A stretch of DNA of 24,761 nt from JBOFCS01 sp051646185 (GCA_051646185.1 JBOFCS010000106.1:1-24761), one strand, 5' to 3'. Counted from the stretch's first letter, positions 6,773 to 15,384 are shown. Notes: generated by a model from the letters alone, not told the origin. Numbers and translations: made by a program.

Positions 6773-8350
6773 CTATCTGATTCTCAGAGCATTAAGAAGT
6801 CCAAATGACTTATTAATCACTACCTCACAATGTTTTTTGGATAAGCCTTTGTAGGGAGTCATCATCCCCACTCTCTGCACAGCAACAGTCTGCGCATCAG
6901 TATATTTAAGAAGACCTTCACTGCCGTGTCTACGCCCTAAACCTGACTTACCGATTCCTCCCGCCGGCGCACCCATGCTTCCGTACGCTGTTGCTAGTCC
7001 TTCATTAATATTTACCGTCCCAGCTCGGATAGATTTAGCCAATTTCTCTGCACGCAAAATATTTTTACTATATATACTTGCATTCAAGCCATAGTCACCC
7101 TCATTTGCCAACATAATAGCTTCAGCTACGGTTGTGTAAGGGTAAACAGCTGCGACCGGTCCGAAAACTTCTTCATTATGCATTCGCATGTCTTTGGTTA
7201 CCCCAGTAAGAATTGTTGGATCAAAATAATAGGGTCCAATATCAATTCTATGTTTCCCTCCCACTAGCACTTGAGCTCCATGTGCCACAGCATCATCAAT
7301 ATACGAACTCACAGATTCACACTGAGCATGAGAAATTAACGAACCCATAGCTCCCGTATAACTATACGTAGTGCAGAAATCAATATCCTCAATAGCTCGC
7401 ACAAGTAAAGCAATGAATTGGTCTATCATCTGCTCCGGCACAAATATTTTCTCAATTGCCATACATACCTGACCGGCATGCAGGAAACAAGATTCAAGGA
7501 CACCTTTAACCGTTGCCTTTAAATCTGCATCCTCCAGAATGATCATTGGGTTTTTACCGCCCAGTTCAAGCGTACAGCCAGTTAACTGACTAGCAGCTTG
7601 CTGCGCTACATGAATTCCAGTGCTGGTGGATCCAGTAAATGCAATGTAATCCACCTTCTCAATAAGTGCCTGCCCGATTGTTTCTCCTGGTCCAGCCAGC
7701 ACTTGAAAAACTCCAGATGGTAATCCTGATCGTTGCAAAAGTTCGGCTGCAAACAATGCACTTAGGGCTGTCTGATTAGTAGGTTTCAGAATAACAGAAT
7801 TACCAGCCAGCAAGGCGGTAATTGAATCGGAAATACCGATAGCTAAAGGAAAATTCCACGGTGCAATAACACCAACCACACCTTTCGGCTTTCTTACCTC
7901 TACAGCCTTAGATATCAATGGCATCAACGACTCCCTGCGTTGATCCCGAAGCAGCGCAGGGCTCTTCCGCGCGTAGTAACCTAGGGTATTAATTGGTTCC
8001 AGGAATTCCACTAATGCATGCCAACGCGCCTTACCGGTTTCTGCTTGAAGCAAATCTAACATCGTATTACTCTCGCTTCGCAGTAATCGAGTAAATCTTC
8101 TAATAACAGCCACTCTCTGCTTAAAGCTTGTTTCACTCCAAGTAATTTGAGATATTTTTGCTTTTAAAACGGCGGAGCTAACATCTTCAACACTCGATTG
8201 TGGCAAGTACGTTAAGTGCCTACCAGTAAATACTTCTTCAATATTTGCCCGTAGAACGGATTTACCAGAGGCACAGACTAATGAACAGAGTCGTTCCAAT
8301 AACTGACTGTCAAACGAAGCAATAGGCGATTTTTGAGTTGCACGTGTCAT
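6773..8350 (-). CDS. Aldehyde dehydrogenase, GabD2-like (succinate-semialdehyde dehydrogenase family)
   Basis: 525 aa NAD(P)-dependent aldehyde dehydrogenase. Present are APWNFP (Asn166), FTGSTSTG (238-245), LELGGKNP with the general base Glu262, and GQVCMA with the nucleophile Cys296. Length and landmarks (QAETGKARW, GSLISHAQ, GRRHGSEGLLKYT) follow mycobacterial GabD2, which is annotated as succinate-semialdehyde dehydrogenase. In this setting a lipid-derived aldehyde is equally plausible. The ATG at 8350 is preceded by AGGGA at about 9 nt. It lies 80 nt downstream of an SDR on the same strand and is probably co-transcribed with it, giving an alcohol-to-aldehyde-to-acid pair. A long gap (136 nt) separates it from the TetR gene. 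Confidence 0.9.
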   Translation of the reverse strand: MTRATQKSPIASFDSQLLERLCSLVCASGKSVLRANIEEVFTGRHLTYLPQSSVEDVSSAVLKAKISQITWSETSFKQRVAVIRRFTRLLRSESNTMLDLLQAETGKARWHALVEFLEPINTLGYYARKSPALLRDQRRESLMPLISKAVEVRKPKGVVGVIAPWNFPLAIGISDSITALLAGNSVILKPTNQTALSALFAAELLQRSGLPSGVFQVLAGPGETIGQALIEKVDYIAFTGSTSTGIHVAQQAASQLTGCTLELGGKNPMIILEDADLKATVKGVLESCFLHAGQVCMAIEKIFVPEQMIDQFIALLVRAIEDIDFCTTYSYTGAMGSLISHAQCESVSSYIDDAVAHGAQVLVGGKHRIDIGPYYFDPTILTGVTKDMRMHNEEVFGPVAAVYPYTTVAEAIMLANEGDYGLNASIYSKNILRAEKLAKSIRAGTVNINEGLATAYGSMGAPAGGIGKSGLGRRHGSEGLLKYTDAQTVAVQRVGMMTPYKGLSKKHCEVVINKSFGLLNALRIR

Positions 8351-8430
8351 ATCGATAAATCCCTAAAATTTTGATAAGAAACATCATTGAGGATGAACAT
8401 AGCCACCTAATACCGTACTCACTAGTGTAT

Positions 8431-9306
8431 TTAGCTATGAGTTACTTCAGCAGTGAAGTTGGTAGAATTGCTAATTCGTGCATCATAAGCCTTCCGCTGG
8501 ATGCTATTAGCACTATCGAGTAATTGGTTATCTGCGCCTAATGCTTTCATTAATTTTTCGGCGATACCTCGAGGTAATCCCGCGTGAATTTTATTAATAG
8601 TTGCCAAACGTTTTGGTACATAAACATCATGCTTGTTCTTGCAAATCGCATTAACTATGGCTTCAGCAATATCTTCTGGTGCAGAATTTTTCAATAACCA
8701 ATGCTCGTCTAATCCTGATGCTAACTCAGTATTAACAATGCCTGGCATGACACAGGTAAAACCTATTCCGGTCTCCGAATACTCTAATGCCACTGCTTCA
8801 GTAAGTCCTACTACAGCAAATTTTGTTGCACAGTAGGTAGCAACCCCCGGAAAACCTACCTTTCCGGCAGCTGAAGCGATATTAACAACATGCCCCCTAT
8901 TTCTTGGCGCCATACGCCGAATCCCCTCTTGCGTGCCATAAATAACTCCTGACACATTAATATCGAGTTGACGCCGAATAGATTGTACCGATTCTTCAAT
9001 GAATGGCGAAATAGGCATAATTCCAGCATTATTGATTAACACATCAAGTGGCCCACAATCTTGCTCAACACGATCTAAAAAGCCCGCAAAAGCATCTGGG
9101 TCGGATACATCAAGCAGATAACCCCGCGCTTGCCCCCGAAGATCTGAGGCAGTTTTCTCAGCGAGCTTCACATCAATATCTCCGATAGCCACACGTGCAC
9201 CCAGAGCACTAAGTGCGGTGGCTGTTGCAGCTCCGATCCCACGAGCACCCCCGGTTATTGCCACAACCTGACCACTAAGGTCAATAGATCTTTTCCTGAA
9301 ACTCAT
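8431..9306 (-). CDS. SDR-family oxidoreductase (SadH-like)
   Basis: 291 aa classical short-chain dehydrogenase. TGGARGIG is at 18-25 and an acidic GDID at 42-45 after the second strand suggests NAD(H). NNAG is at 92-95, and the catalytic residues are Ser145, Tyr158 and Lys162 (YCATK). The C-terminal part KRLATINKIHAGLPRGIAEKLMKALG is typical of the actinobacterial SDR group that includes SadH of the M. tuberculosis mymA operon. It probably interconverts a hydrophobic alcohol and a ketone or aldehyde. GAGGGA lies 5 nt before the ATG. Its promoter region carries a perfect 9-bp inverted repeat. It is followed after 124 nt... of non-coding plus ribosome-site sequence by the ALDH gene's start region at 8350, on the same strand. 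Substrate unknown. Confidence 0.88.
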   Translation of the reverse strand: MSFRKRSIDLSGQVVAITGGARGIGAATATALSALGARVAIGDIDVKLAEKTASDLRGQARGYLLDVSDPDAFAGFLDRVEQDCGPLDVLINNAGIMPISPFIEESVQSIRRQLDINVSGVIYGTQEGIRRMAPRNRGHVVNIASAAGKVGFPGVATYCATKFAVVGLTEAVALEYSETGIGFTCVMPGIVNTELASGLDEHWLLKNSAPEDIAEAIVNAICKNKHDVYVPKRLATINKIHAGLPRGIAEKLMKALGADNQLLDSANSIQRKAYDARISNSTNFTAEVTHS

Positions 9307-9339
9307 AGTCCCTCACTTGTTGTCCATCGACGTACTTCG

Positions 9340-9377
9340 TCTATACCGATTATTACAATATAGACAACTATTGTAAT
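9340..9377 (-). promoter_or_regulatory. Promoter and operator-like inverted repeat upstream of the SDR-ALDH genes
   Basis: A perfect 9-bp inverted repeat, ATTACAATA (9352-9360) and TATTGTAAT (9369-9377), has an 8-nt spacer. On the minus strand TTGTCT (9367-9362) and TATAGA (9345-9340), 16 nt apart, could serve as -35 and -10, so the repeat would cover the -35. The arms differ from the repeats on the thiolase and BVMO promoters, which suggests a different repressor. Confidence 0.5.
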
Positions 9378-9450
9378 TTTGTATATAGAATTAATCGACC
9401 AAGCTTCTTGCCTTAGCGTTAAGGTAAAATATCCAACGGGTGATCAAAGC

Positions 9451-10290
9451 TTAAAACCACTTGTCATTCTTCAAATGGGTAGATTCATACTTCTTTCGGC
9501 TCTTGCCACCGCGTATTGCTGCTACCTGATCTGGCAGTAATTTCCCCAAAAGATAGTCTCGGATTTTTTGGGGAAATAGTGGAATAATTTTGTGTATCAG
9601 TAAAATACGAGCCGGAAGTACAGTTTCAAACCGGGGTTTACGCACTGTCTTCAGAACAGCTGATGCGACTTCTTCAGGCCTTAATCGACGAACCGCACCC
9701 GACTCAGTGCCACTAGCAAGCTCTGTTTCCACCACCCCTGGCATAACAACCGAGATATTCACCCCGGAACCACGCAGCTCAGATCGAACCGCACTCAAAT
9801 ACCCATAAATACCATGCTTGGTAGCCGCATAGGTAGCCTCCCCGGCAGGAGCCAATTTGCTTGCGGCAGAAGCAATAGTAATAATGTGCCCACCGCCTCT
9901 GGAAGCCATACGTGGCGCTAGTAATTTTACTCCTCGCATTGCGCCAACGAGATTAACAGCTATCTGACGCTCAACCGCCATTTCAGGCTCTTCACTGAAC
10001 GCCCCGACCCACATCACTCCCGCATTATTGACCAAAACATCAATATCTCCCCACGATTTTTCCACCATATCCAAGAAATTAATAAAGGAATCTGAATTGG
10101 TAACATCAAGAACAAAACCTTTGGTCAAGAAACCAATGCGGTTAGCTGTCTGCTCTACAGCCGCCAGATCAAGATCACCAAGAGCTACCCTGGCCCCGGC
10201 ACGTGCTAGCTCTTGAGCAATCGCCGCACCAATACCATTTGCCGCCCCTGTGACAGCCACAGTTATACCTTCTAGACGTAGCCTTTTCAC
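9451..10290 (-). CDS. SDR-family oxidoreductase
   Basis: 279 aa from the GTG at 10290. TGAANGIG is at 14-21, GDLD at 38-41, NNAG at 88-91, and Ser141, Tyr154 and Lys158 (YAATK) form the catalytic set. It resembles the neighbouring SDR at 8431-9306 and may be an old duplicate of it, including the tail with basic residues and a PxxIRDYLLGKLL stretch. A longer frame reaches a TTG at 10395, adding 35 residues before the conserved fold; that TTG has GGGGAG in front. I prefer the GTG because SDRs of this type start just before the first strand, and AGAGGG precedes it by 8-9 nt. It is divergent from the TetR gene at 10442 and probably controlled by it. Substrate unknown. Confidence 0.85.
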   Translation of the reverse strand: MKRLRLEGITVAVTGAANGIGAAIAQELARAGARVALGDLDLAAVEQTANRIGFLTKGFVLDVTNSDSFINFLDMVEKSWGDIDVLVNNAGVMWVGAFSEEPEMAVERQIAVNLVGAMRGVKLLAPRMASRGGGHIITIASAASKLAPAGEATYAATKHGIYGYLSAVRSELRGSGVNISVVMPGVVETELASGTESGAVRRLRPEEVASAVLKTVRKPRFETVLPARILLIHKIIPLFPQKIRDYLLGKLLPDQVAAIRGGKSRKKYESTHLKNDKWF

Positions 10291-10441
10291 TGTGGCAGCC
10301 CTCTCTAACCTCAACGTCAATGGTGTGTAGGTTGGCCGGTCACATCTAAAGGCAGGATCAGCACCCGTACGCTTACCTACGTTACTATGATGCAACTCAC
10401 TCCCCTCACCTTAGATCTGTCATACTCGCTATTGTGAAACC

Positions 10442-11101
10442 ATGACAGGGCCAGCAGGAGACACGGTTCGGCGCGTCCTCCCCAAAGGCCCTCATAATCT
10501 TGATCGCGATACTGTACTAACTTCTCAACGTGTGCGAATGCTCGAAGTCGTCCTTAGCCTTGTCGATGAAAAGGGATATCAAGCAGTCAGTGTTGCCGAT
10601 ATTATTGCGCAGGCAAAGGTATCCCGTCGAACTTTTTATGAGCATTTCCGCAATAAGAGTGACTGCTTCTCTGTAGCTTTTAATGAAGAAGCACAACTCG
10701 TTATCAAAAAAATTATTGAGGCGACAATTGCTAACACAAGTCACGAAACATGGATTGAAGCCGGGCCTCGAGCCTTATGCGTAGCTCTCGCTGAACGCCC
10801 GGTATTTGCTCGGATATTTTTAGTGCTAGCTCCCCAAGCAGATAAGAAAATACAGGAAAAACGTGAGCAGTACCTCAATAGCGCTAGTGAAACCCTGCGG
10901 GAGATAGTTGCTCAGGGACGTAAGAATAGGCCTGATCTACCTGCTGAGCTCTCTATATACTCAGCGCAGGCAGTTGTTGGTGCCGTGACACGTCTTCTAG
11001 CAACCTATCTCGAAGAGCATGGAGCTGAGCAACTACCCAATTTAGCGCCCATAATGCTTGCACTTGTCCAGGCTTTATTGCTTGCAAAAGTTCCTTCTTA
11101 A
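10442..11101 (+). CDS. TetR-family transcriptional regulator
   Basis: 219 aa. After a 25-residue basic leader comes the helix-turn-helix domain: QRVRMLEVVLSLVDEKGYQAVSVADIIAQ at 29-57 and the recognition helix AKVSRRTFYEHFRNKSDCF at 58-76. The C-terminal domain is of the type usual in actinobacteria and its ligand cannot be read. No Shine-Dalgarno sequence precedes the ATG. CATACT at 10421-10426 could be a -10 that starts transcription only a few bases upstream, so the mRNA may be nearly leaderless. It is divergent from the SDR at 9451-10290 and 113 nt upstream of the secreted hydrolase, so either could be its target. Confidence 0.9.
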   Translation: MTGPAGDTVRRVLPKGPHNLDRDTVLTSQRVRMLEVVLSLVDEKGYQAVSVADIIAQAKVSRRTFYEHFRNKSDCFSVAFNEEAQLVIKKIIEATIANTSHETWIEAGPRALCVALAERPVFARIFLVLAPQADKKIQEKREQYLNSASETLREIVAQGRKNRPDLPAELSIYSAQAVVGAVTRLLATYLEEHGAEQLPNLAPIMLALVQALLLAKVPS

Positions 11102-11129
11102 TCCGAACTTAATCCGAAAAAGCCAACTC

Positions 11130-11187
11130 TTGACGAATCTCGCTTAGCCGCCTACTCTCTACTCCAACAAGAAACATTAATGTTTCT
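11130..11187 (+). promoter_or_regulatory. Promoter of the secreted hydrolase with an 18-bp perfect palindrome
   Basis: TTGACG (11130-11135) and TACTCT (11153-11158) are 17 nt apart. Just beyond the expected start of transcription lies AGAAACATTAATGTTTCT (11170-11187), a perfect 18-bp palindrome, 27 nt before the ATG. GAAAC...GTTTC half-sites are typical of several fatty-acid-sensing TetR regulators. Placement downstream of the start point fits a repressor roadblock. Confidence 0.6.
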
Positions 11188-11214
11188 CACTATTGCCCTA
11201 TCACCCGAGGAACC

Positions 11215-13017
11215 ATGAAACCGCAATTAGGCTGGTCTGCTCTTATCACCTGTCACATCCTTCTTACTTCCGCGGTAGCATTGCCTCCGCACGCAAGCTC
11301 AGAACCAGTAGTTGGTCAGCGAATTGAGCAGCCCCTGGGCTACGCTGGACCTGGAGTATTAAAAAGCTGGGTGCAAATTTATTCCCCCTTACCCGAAAAC
11401 ACCCCAGCACATCCACACGAATGTGACTACGTTTCCTATCTTCGCTTTAGAGCTGAAGATGGCCCCGCTGAATCTTCCTCCGCTGATTCAGTATTCACTG
11501 CTTTAGCTGGAATAGTTAGCGGCCCCGCCCAGTTTGATGCCCTCGCTCCAGAAGTAGTCAAACAAAGTCATAGCGCTGGACGTAAAGTCGAATTCTGGAG
11601 CTTACAAAGACGATCCATGTGTTACTACGACAGGACCGGATTAGATGCCGCGGCTACTGCTGGGGACTACCGGGTAGCCATTGATTACTACTTCAATCAT
11701 GCCAAGGTAGCAGGTAAAACCTTTGCTGGTTGGCCTGATCCGCTATCCACGATACCTATGTCTGCCGACGACTTTGCTCAACAAAACAACGATTGGTATA
11801 CCGCAATAGCAGACGGGGTACCAGATCCTGTGCAACGATCTAAAAAAGTTTTTTGTGCCGGGCACTCCCTCGCTGGTTTTAATCTAAGTTCCTTTGCAGC
11901 AACAGAATTTGGGACTCCTGAGCATCCAGATCCAGGATTTTCCCAATGTGCCGGGATGGTTGCACTTGATACCAGTCTCACCGTCGATCCTCTTGGTTTA
12001 GAAAACAAACCTATCCTTAAAGAAGCATCAAGCGGACTCGGCGATATAGTAAATCTCCTCAATTACGCTCAATCCCACACTGGAATCATGCCTACTACTA
12101 ATGATATTCCATTTTTGCAGGGCGCTTTAGCCGATATTATGACTATCTTTTCTATAGCGGCAATCGGAGCGCATTTCCAACCCCATGAAGAATCTGAGCT
12201 TCTACAACGTCTGCCCAGAACTCCCATCATGGAGTTAGTCGTGCGTACCTTATTTGCCGCCGATCATCTCCAGTTACTGACGAATAATCCTGATGTACGG
12301 TCTTTCCGCTACACCAACGAAGCCATGCTTGGAGCCCTATTAGATAATAATTCTCAACCATTAACTGTCGCTCAATTTAGCTTTGGGACATTCGCGGGCG
12401 GACCGTTACGTGAAAAGCTTTTATTCTTACCGGAAAGTCTGGCAAATATTCCTGGAACCAATGAGTCTTTACCCGTCATTGGTGAACCATTAAAAAACTC
12501 AGCACTAGGGGCTAATAAGGTATCCCCGATCGATCCCACAATCCTATACACCTGGAATAACTACACAATTGCAGCCGAACCCGATAGCACCGGGCGAGTG
12601 TATTCAACACTGGAAGACGAGCACACTGATATTAAACAGTTGGCAAAATCATTATTTGAAGGACCAGCACTGTTTTTTGATCCATTTTTTGCCATGACCC
12701 AAACCATTAATCCCAGTTATATCACCGGATCGAGATTTGGAAATCTCTCAAGAATCACATACACCAACGGACCTTTTGAACGGCCAACACTATTCATATT
12801 TGGTAGTGCAGGATCAGTGAGCAGCAGCCTGGATGCAGTTAGCCCACTGTTACGCTTTATGAACCCAACCGCTTATCCGATTAGACCGGATGACTCGGTA
12901 GTTGGTACCGGCTACACTCATTTGGATGTGCTCATGGCCGCTCCGAAACAAAATTCTGGAGGAGCATCGGTTACCTCAACAGCAATTACCGATTTTATGC
13001 TCAAAAATACGGATTAA
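11215..13017 (+). CDS. Secreted alpha/beta-hydrolase (esterase/lipase-like)
   Basis: 600 aa. The N-terminus MKPQLGWSALITCHILLTSA followed by VALPPHASSEP is a Sec signal peptide, with cleavage probably near residue 28. The nucleophile elbow is GHSLAG at 216-221 (Ser218), followed by a small-residue helix GFNLSSFAATEF. A conserved C-terminal GYTHLDVL supplies the likely catalytic His569. The acid residue is not certain. The protein is larger than simple lipases; the extra part (about 230-480) may be a lid or cap domain. It probably cleaves an ester of a lipid outside the cell membrane. GAGGA stands right before the ATG. It follows a TetR gene and its stop overlaps the stop of the convergent TetR gene by 4 nt. 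It could supply substrate to the intracellular enzymes of the block. Confidence 0.75.
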   Translation: MKPQLGWSALITCHILLTSAVALPPHASSEPVVGQRIEQPLGYAGPGVLKSWVQIYSPLPENTPAHPHECDYVSYLRFRAEDGPAESSSADSVFTALAGIVSGPAQFDALAPEVVKQSHSAGRKVEFWSLQRRSMCYYDRTGLDAAATAGDYRVAIDYYFNHAKVAGKTFAGWPDPLSTIPMSADDFAQQNNDWYTAIADGVPDPVQRSKKVFCAGHSLAGFNLSSFAATEFGTPEHPDPGFSQCAGMVALDTSLTVDPLGLENKPILKEASSGLGDIVNLLNYAQSHTGIMPTTNDIPFLQGALADIMTIFSIAAIGAHFQPHEESELLQRLPRTPIMELVVRTLFAADHLQLLTNNPDVRSFRYTNEAMLGALLDNNSQPLTVAQFSFGTFAGGPLREKLLFLPESLANIPGTNESLPVIGEPLKNSALGANKVSPIDPTILYTWNNYTIAAEPDSTGRVYSTLEDEHTDIKQLAKSLFEGPALFFDPFFAMTQTINPSYITGSRFGNLSRITYTNGPFERPTLFIFGSAGSVSSSLDAVSPLLRFMNPTAYPIRPDDSVVGTGYTHLDVLMAAPKQNSGGASVTSTAITDFMLKNTD

Positions 13018-13682
13018 CTAAACTTAGCCGTTCCGCTGATTACAAGCGGTAGCAATGCGCTGCGTACTGCTGCCATCATCGGTTGTATGGATACCGTTGG
13101 ATCCACAGCGCGCTGGATTCCAAAACCAATACCCGTACTTAGTAGTAAATCGGCAATTGCACCAAGGTCGAAACCTGTTTCTTCATCAAGGTTCTCGAGG
13201 AGATATTCAGCACCACTGGATGAACCGGTATTGAATTCTCCGCTAGTAATAAAACTCATCAGCAGCGCTATGACCTTTTGCCGTATACTGTTTCGCAGTT
13301 CCACAATGACCTTGGTAAGCGAGGCATCAGTACGAGAAAGGATAACAAACTCTAGTTCGAGCATTGTCCAATCAATATCCCCTACCGTGGCTTCTGCCCA
13401 CTGCAGAACTGCCTCAAACCGGTCCTCTAACGACTTATTGGCTAAGGCAAGTTCTGATAGTTCACTAAATTTCTCTCGGTGAATCAACTCAAGAACTTCA
13501 CCACAAAGGGTCGGCTTATCGTTAAAGTTTGAGTAGATAGCCCCTTTTGAGTAACCGGCACGTTCAGCTATCTCATCAAGTCCCGCTGCGGCGTAGCCCA
13601 CAGCGAGAAATCTCTCATGTGCAGCTTCCAGTAAATCTGCACGCGTTTGAGCACGCTGCTCTATCCGGGTCAACCTGGGCAT
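13014..13682 (-). CDS. TetR-family transcriptional regulator next to a BVMO (EthR-like arrangement)
   Basis: 222 aa. The DNA-binding domain is TRADLLEAAHERFLAVGYAAAGLDEIAERAGYSKGAIYSNFNDKPTL, split as helix bundle 13-43 and recognition helix 44-58. The C-terminal half is a helical ligand domain. On the minus strand TATAAT (13696-13691) ends 8 nt before the ATG with no ribosome binding site, so the transcript is probably leaderless. A perfect 13-bp inverted repeat lies just upstream, between this gene and the monooxygenase. This mirrors ethR-ethA of M. tuberculosis, where a TetR repressor represses a divergent BVMO. That it represses itself and the BVMO is an inference from this layout. Confidence 0.9.
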   Translation of the reverse strand: MPRLTRIEQRAQTRADLLEAAHERFLAVGYAAAGLDEIAERAGYSKGAIYSNFNDKPTLCGEVLELIHREKFSELSELALANKSLEDRFEAVLQWAEATVGDIDWTMLELEFVILSRTDASLTKVIVELRNSIRQKVIALLMSFITSGEFNTGSSSGAEYLLENLDEETGFDLGAIADLLLSTGIGFGIQRAVDPTVSIQPMMAAVRSALLPLVISGTAKFS

Positions 13683-13712
13683 AACACCAGATTATACCTA
13701 GCGTATATACAT

Positions 13713-13755
13713 ACTTTAGGTATTCATATACTCTAAGTATACGAATACCTAAAGT
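13713..13755. promoter_or_regulatory. Operator-like inverted repeat between the TetR gene and the BVMO unit
   Basis: The arms ACTTTAGGTATTC (13713-13725) and GAATACCTAAAGT (13743-13755) are perfect 13-bp complements with a 17-nt spacer. The spacer contains a smaller symmetric element, ATACT...AGTAT. TATACT at 13727-13732 is a good -10 for the plus-strand unit, and the minus-strand -10 TATAAT lies at 13696-13691, so a bound repressor would block both. The ribosome binding site of the small ORF starts directly after the right arm. Confidence 0.75.
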
Positions 13756-13766
13756 GGAGGCAGCAG

Positions 13767-13865
13767 ATGTCAAAATTCCTTCACCGCAACTGGTCACGGA
13801 CAAAACCTGCCGCATCTGCACAACTAGAACGGAAAAAACTCAATGATCCATGGGTCGTGCCTTAA
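13767..13865 (+). CDS. Small ORF of 32 codons upstream of the BVMO
   Basis: The ATG is preceded by GGAGG with about 6 nt spacing, the best ribosome binding site in this part of the window, and the frame runs 32 codons to TAA. The peptide starts MSKFLHRNWSRTKPAASAQL and ends in a short basic stretch and NDPWVVP. It is basic in the first half and lacks a membrane segment or signal peptide. It ends 15 nt before the monooxygenase ATG, so the two are almost certainly on one mRNA under the operator. I do not recognise it. It could be a small partner protein, or a translated leader that couples translation to the monooxygenase. Its own start signal is stronger than that of the monooxygenase. Confidence 0.5.
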   Translation: MSKFLHRNWSRTKPAASAQLERKKLNDPWVVP

Positions 13866-13880
13866 ATCTGAAAGAAGACA

Positions 13881-15350
13881 ATGACAAACCTCCCTAGAGA
13901 ACCTCGTGTAATCATCGTCGGTGCCGGTGTTTCCGGCATAGCAACTGCTCACGCACTACAGCAGGCTGGCTTTACCGATTGGATAATCCTGGAAAAGGGC
14001 TCAGATGTGGGCGGGGTCTGGTACTGGAATCATTACCCCGGACTGACCTGCGATGTGCCTTCTCAACTGTACCAATTCTCATTTGCACCGAAACCGGACT
14101 GGGAACGAATCTGGGCAACTGGGCCACAAATCCAGAACTACCATCGAGAGGTTGTTGATAATCTGGGGATTACTTCGAAAATTAAACTGGATACTGAAGT
14201 TCTCGCTGCCGAGTTTGACGAAGCAACAAATACCTGGCGGGTGGACTGCGCTAATAACAAACAATTCACCGCCGACTTTCTGGTCTGCGCCACTGGGATA
14301 CTGCACAATCCGTCCATACCAGATATACCGGGCCTGAATGACTTTGCCGGTCCAGTGGTTCATACAGCTCGCTGGGATAACAATCTACAAACCAAAGGGA
14401 AGCGTATAGCGGTGCTGGGTACCGGATCGACAGGGGTTCAGGTTGTCTCAGCCTTACAGGCAGAGGCAAAAACTCTAAGTCATTTTGTTCGCTCCCCGCA
14501 ATGGGTGCTCTGGGCCCCAATGAATCTGCCCCAACCGCGACTACTGAGCAAGCTACTGAGCAGCTTTCCAAAGTTGAATTATGCTTTATATCAAAGCCTT
14601 CTATGGTGTTCAGGCATTTTTACCGATATCACCACCAAGCCCTCGTGGCGTCGACGCATTGCCCAAAGCTATGCCCGCTTCTGCCTGCGTGCTCAAATTC
14701 GCGCACCACAATTACAAAGTGATCTGACCCCGGACTACCAACCTCTATGCAAACGGCAGGTTGTCTCGGGTAGTTACTACCGGGCATTACAACAACCCAA
14801 TATAAAATTAGTAACCTCCGAGATTACCAAAATCACCAACGCAGGGATTCACACCAAGGACGGTAAGTTACACGAGGTTGACTTAATTGTGCTTGCAACA
14901 GGTTTCCGAGCACACGACTATATGCGCCCGATGCTCATAACCGGACGCGACGGAATGCAATTAAGTGAAAGTTGGGCAAATGGACCGCGCGGCTATCGGA
15001 TGACCGCTATTCCTGGTTTTCCGAACTTATTTACAGTACTAGGGCCAAATTCGCCTACCGGATCAATCTCACTACAGTTTTCGGCGGAACTCACGGGACG
15101 CTATATCGCACAGTGGTTAGAAAAGTTCCGCAAAGGTGAGCTCAATACCATTGAAGTTACTGAGGAAGCTACCAACAAATTTAATGCAGAGGTATCAGCA
15201 GCCATGGGACCAACAGTCTGGAATACCGGATGCAACTCTTGGTATCTCAACGAATCAGGCTCAGTGGACCTATGGCCATTCGACCGGGCAACCATGAAGC
15301 AAATGCTGTCAAAACCCGATGAACGCGACTTTCTTATTGAGAGAAACTGA
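13881..15350 (+). CDS. Flavin-binding monooxygenase, Baeyer-Villiger type (EthA/MymA-like)
   Basis: 489 aa. The FAD-binding GAGVSG is at 14-19 and the NADPH-binding GTGSTG at 180-185. The Baeyer-Villiger signature FxGxxxHxxxW(P/D) is complete at 155-166 (FAGPVVHTARWD), and the ATG motif ATGF lies before the C-terminal part. YPGLTCDVPSQLYQFSF (52-68) is also typical. Such enzymes use NADPH and O2 to turn a ketone into an ester, and EthA and MymA also oxidise sulfur compounds. Nothing here fixes the substrate. The ribosome binding site is weak (AAAGAAG), and translation may be coupled to the 32-codon ORF ending 15 nt upstream. It is divergent from a TetR gene and convergent with dnaB, 34 nt away. 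Confidence 0.92.
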   Translation: MTNLPREPRVIIVGAGVSGIATAHALQQAGFTDWIILEKGSDVGGVWYWNHYPGLTCDVPSQLYQFSFAPKPDWERIWATGPQIQNYHREVVDNLGITSKIKLDTEVLAAEFDEATNTWRVDCANNKQFTADFLVCATGILHNPSIPDIPGLNDFAGPVVHTARWDNNLQTKGKRIAVLGTGSTGVQVVSALQAEAKTLSHFVRSPQWVLWAPMNLPQPRLLSKLLSSFPKLNYALYQSLLWCSGIFTDITTKPSWRRRIAQSYARFCLRAQIRAPQLQSDLTPDYQPLCKRQVVSGSYYRALQQPNIKLVTSEITKITNAGIHTKDGKLHEVDLIVLATGFRAHDYMRPMLITGRDGMQLSESWANGPRGYRMTAIPGFPNLFTVLGPNSPTGSISLQFSAELTGRYIAQWLEKFRKGELNTIEVTEEATNKFNAEVSAAMGPTVWNTGCNSWYLNESGSVDLWPFDRATMKQMLSKPDERDFLIERN

Positions 15351-15384
15351 ATCTGTTACTCACCGATGCCAAGGAAGCAACTAC

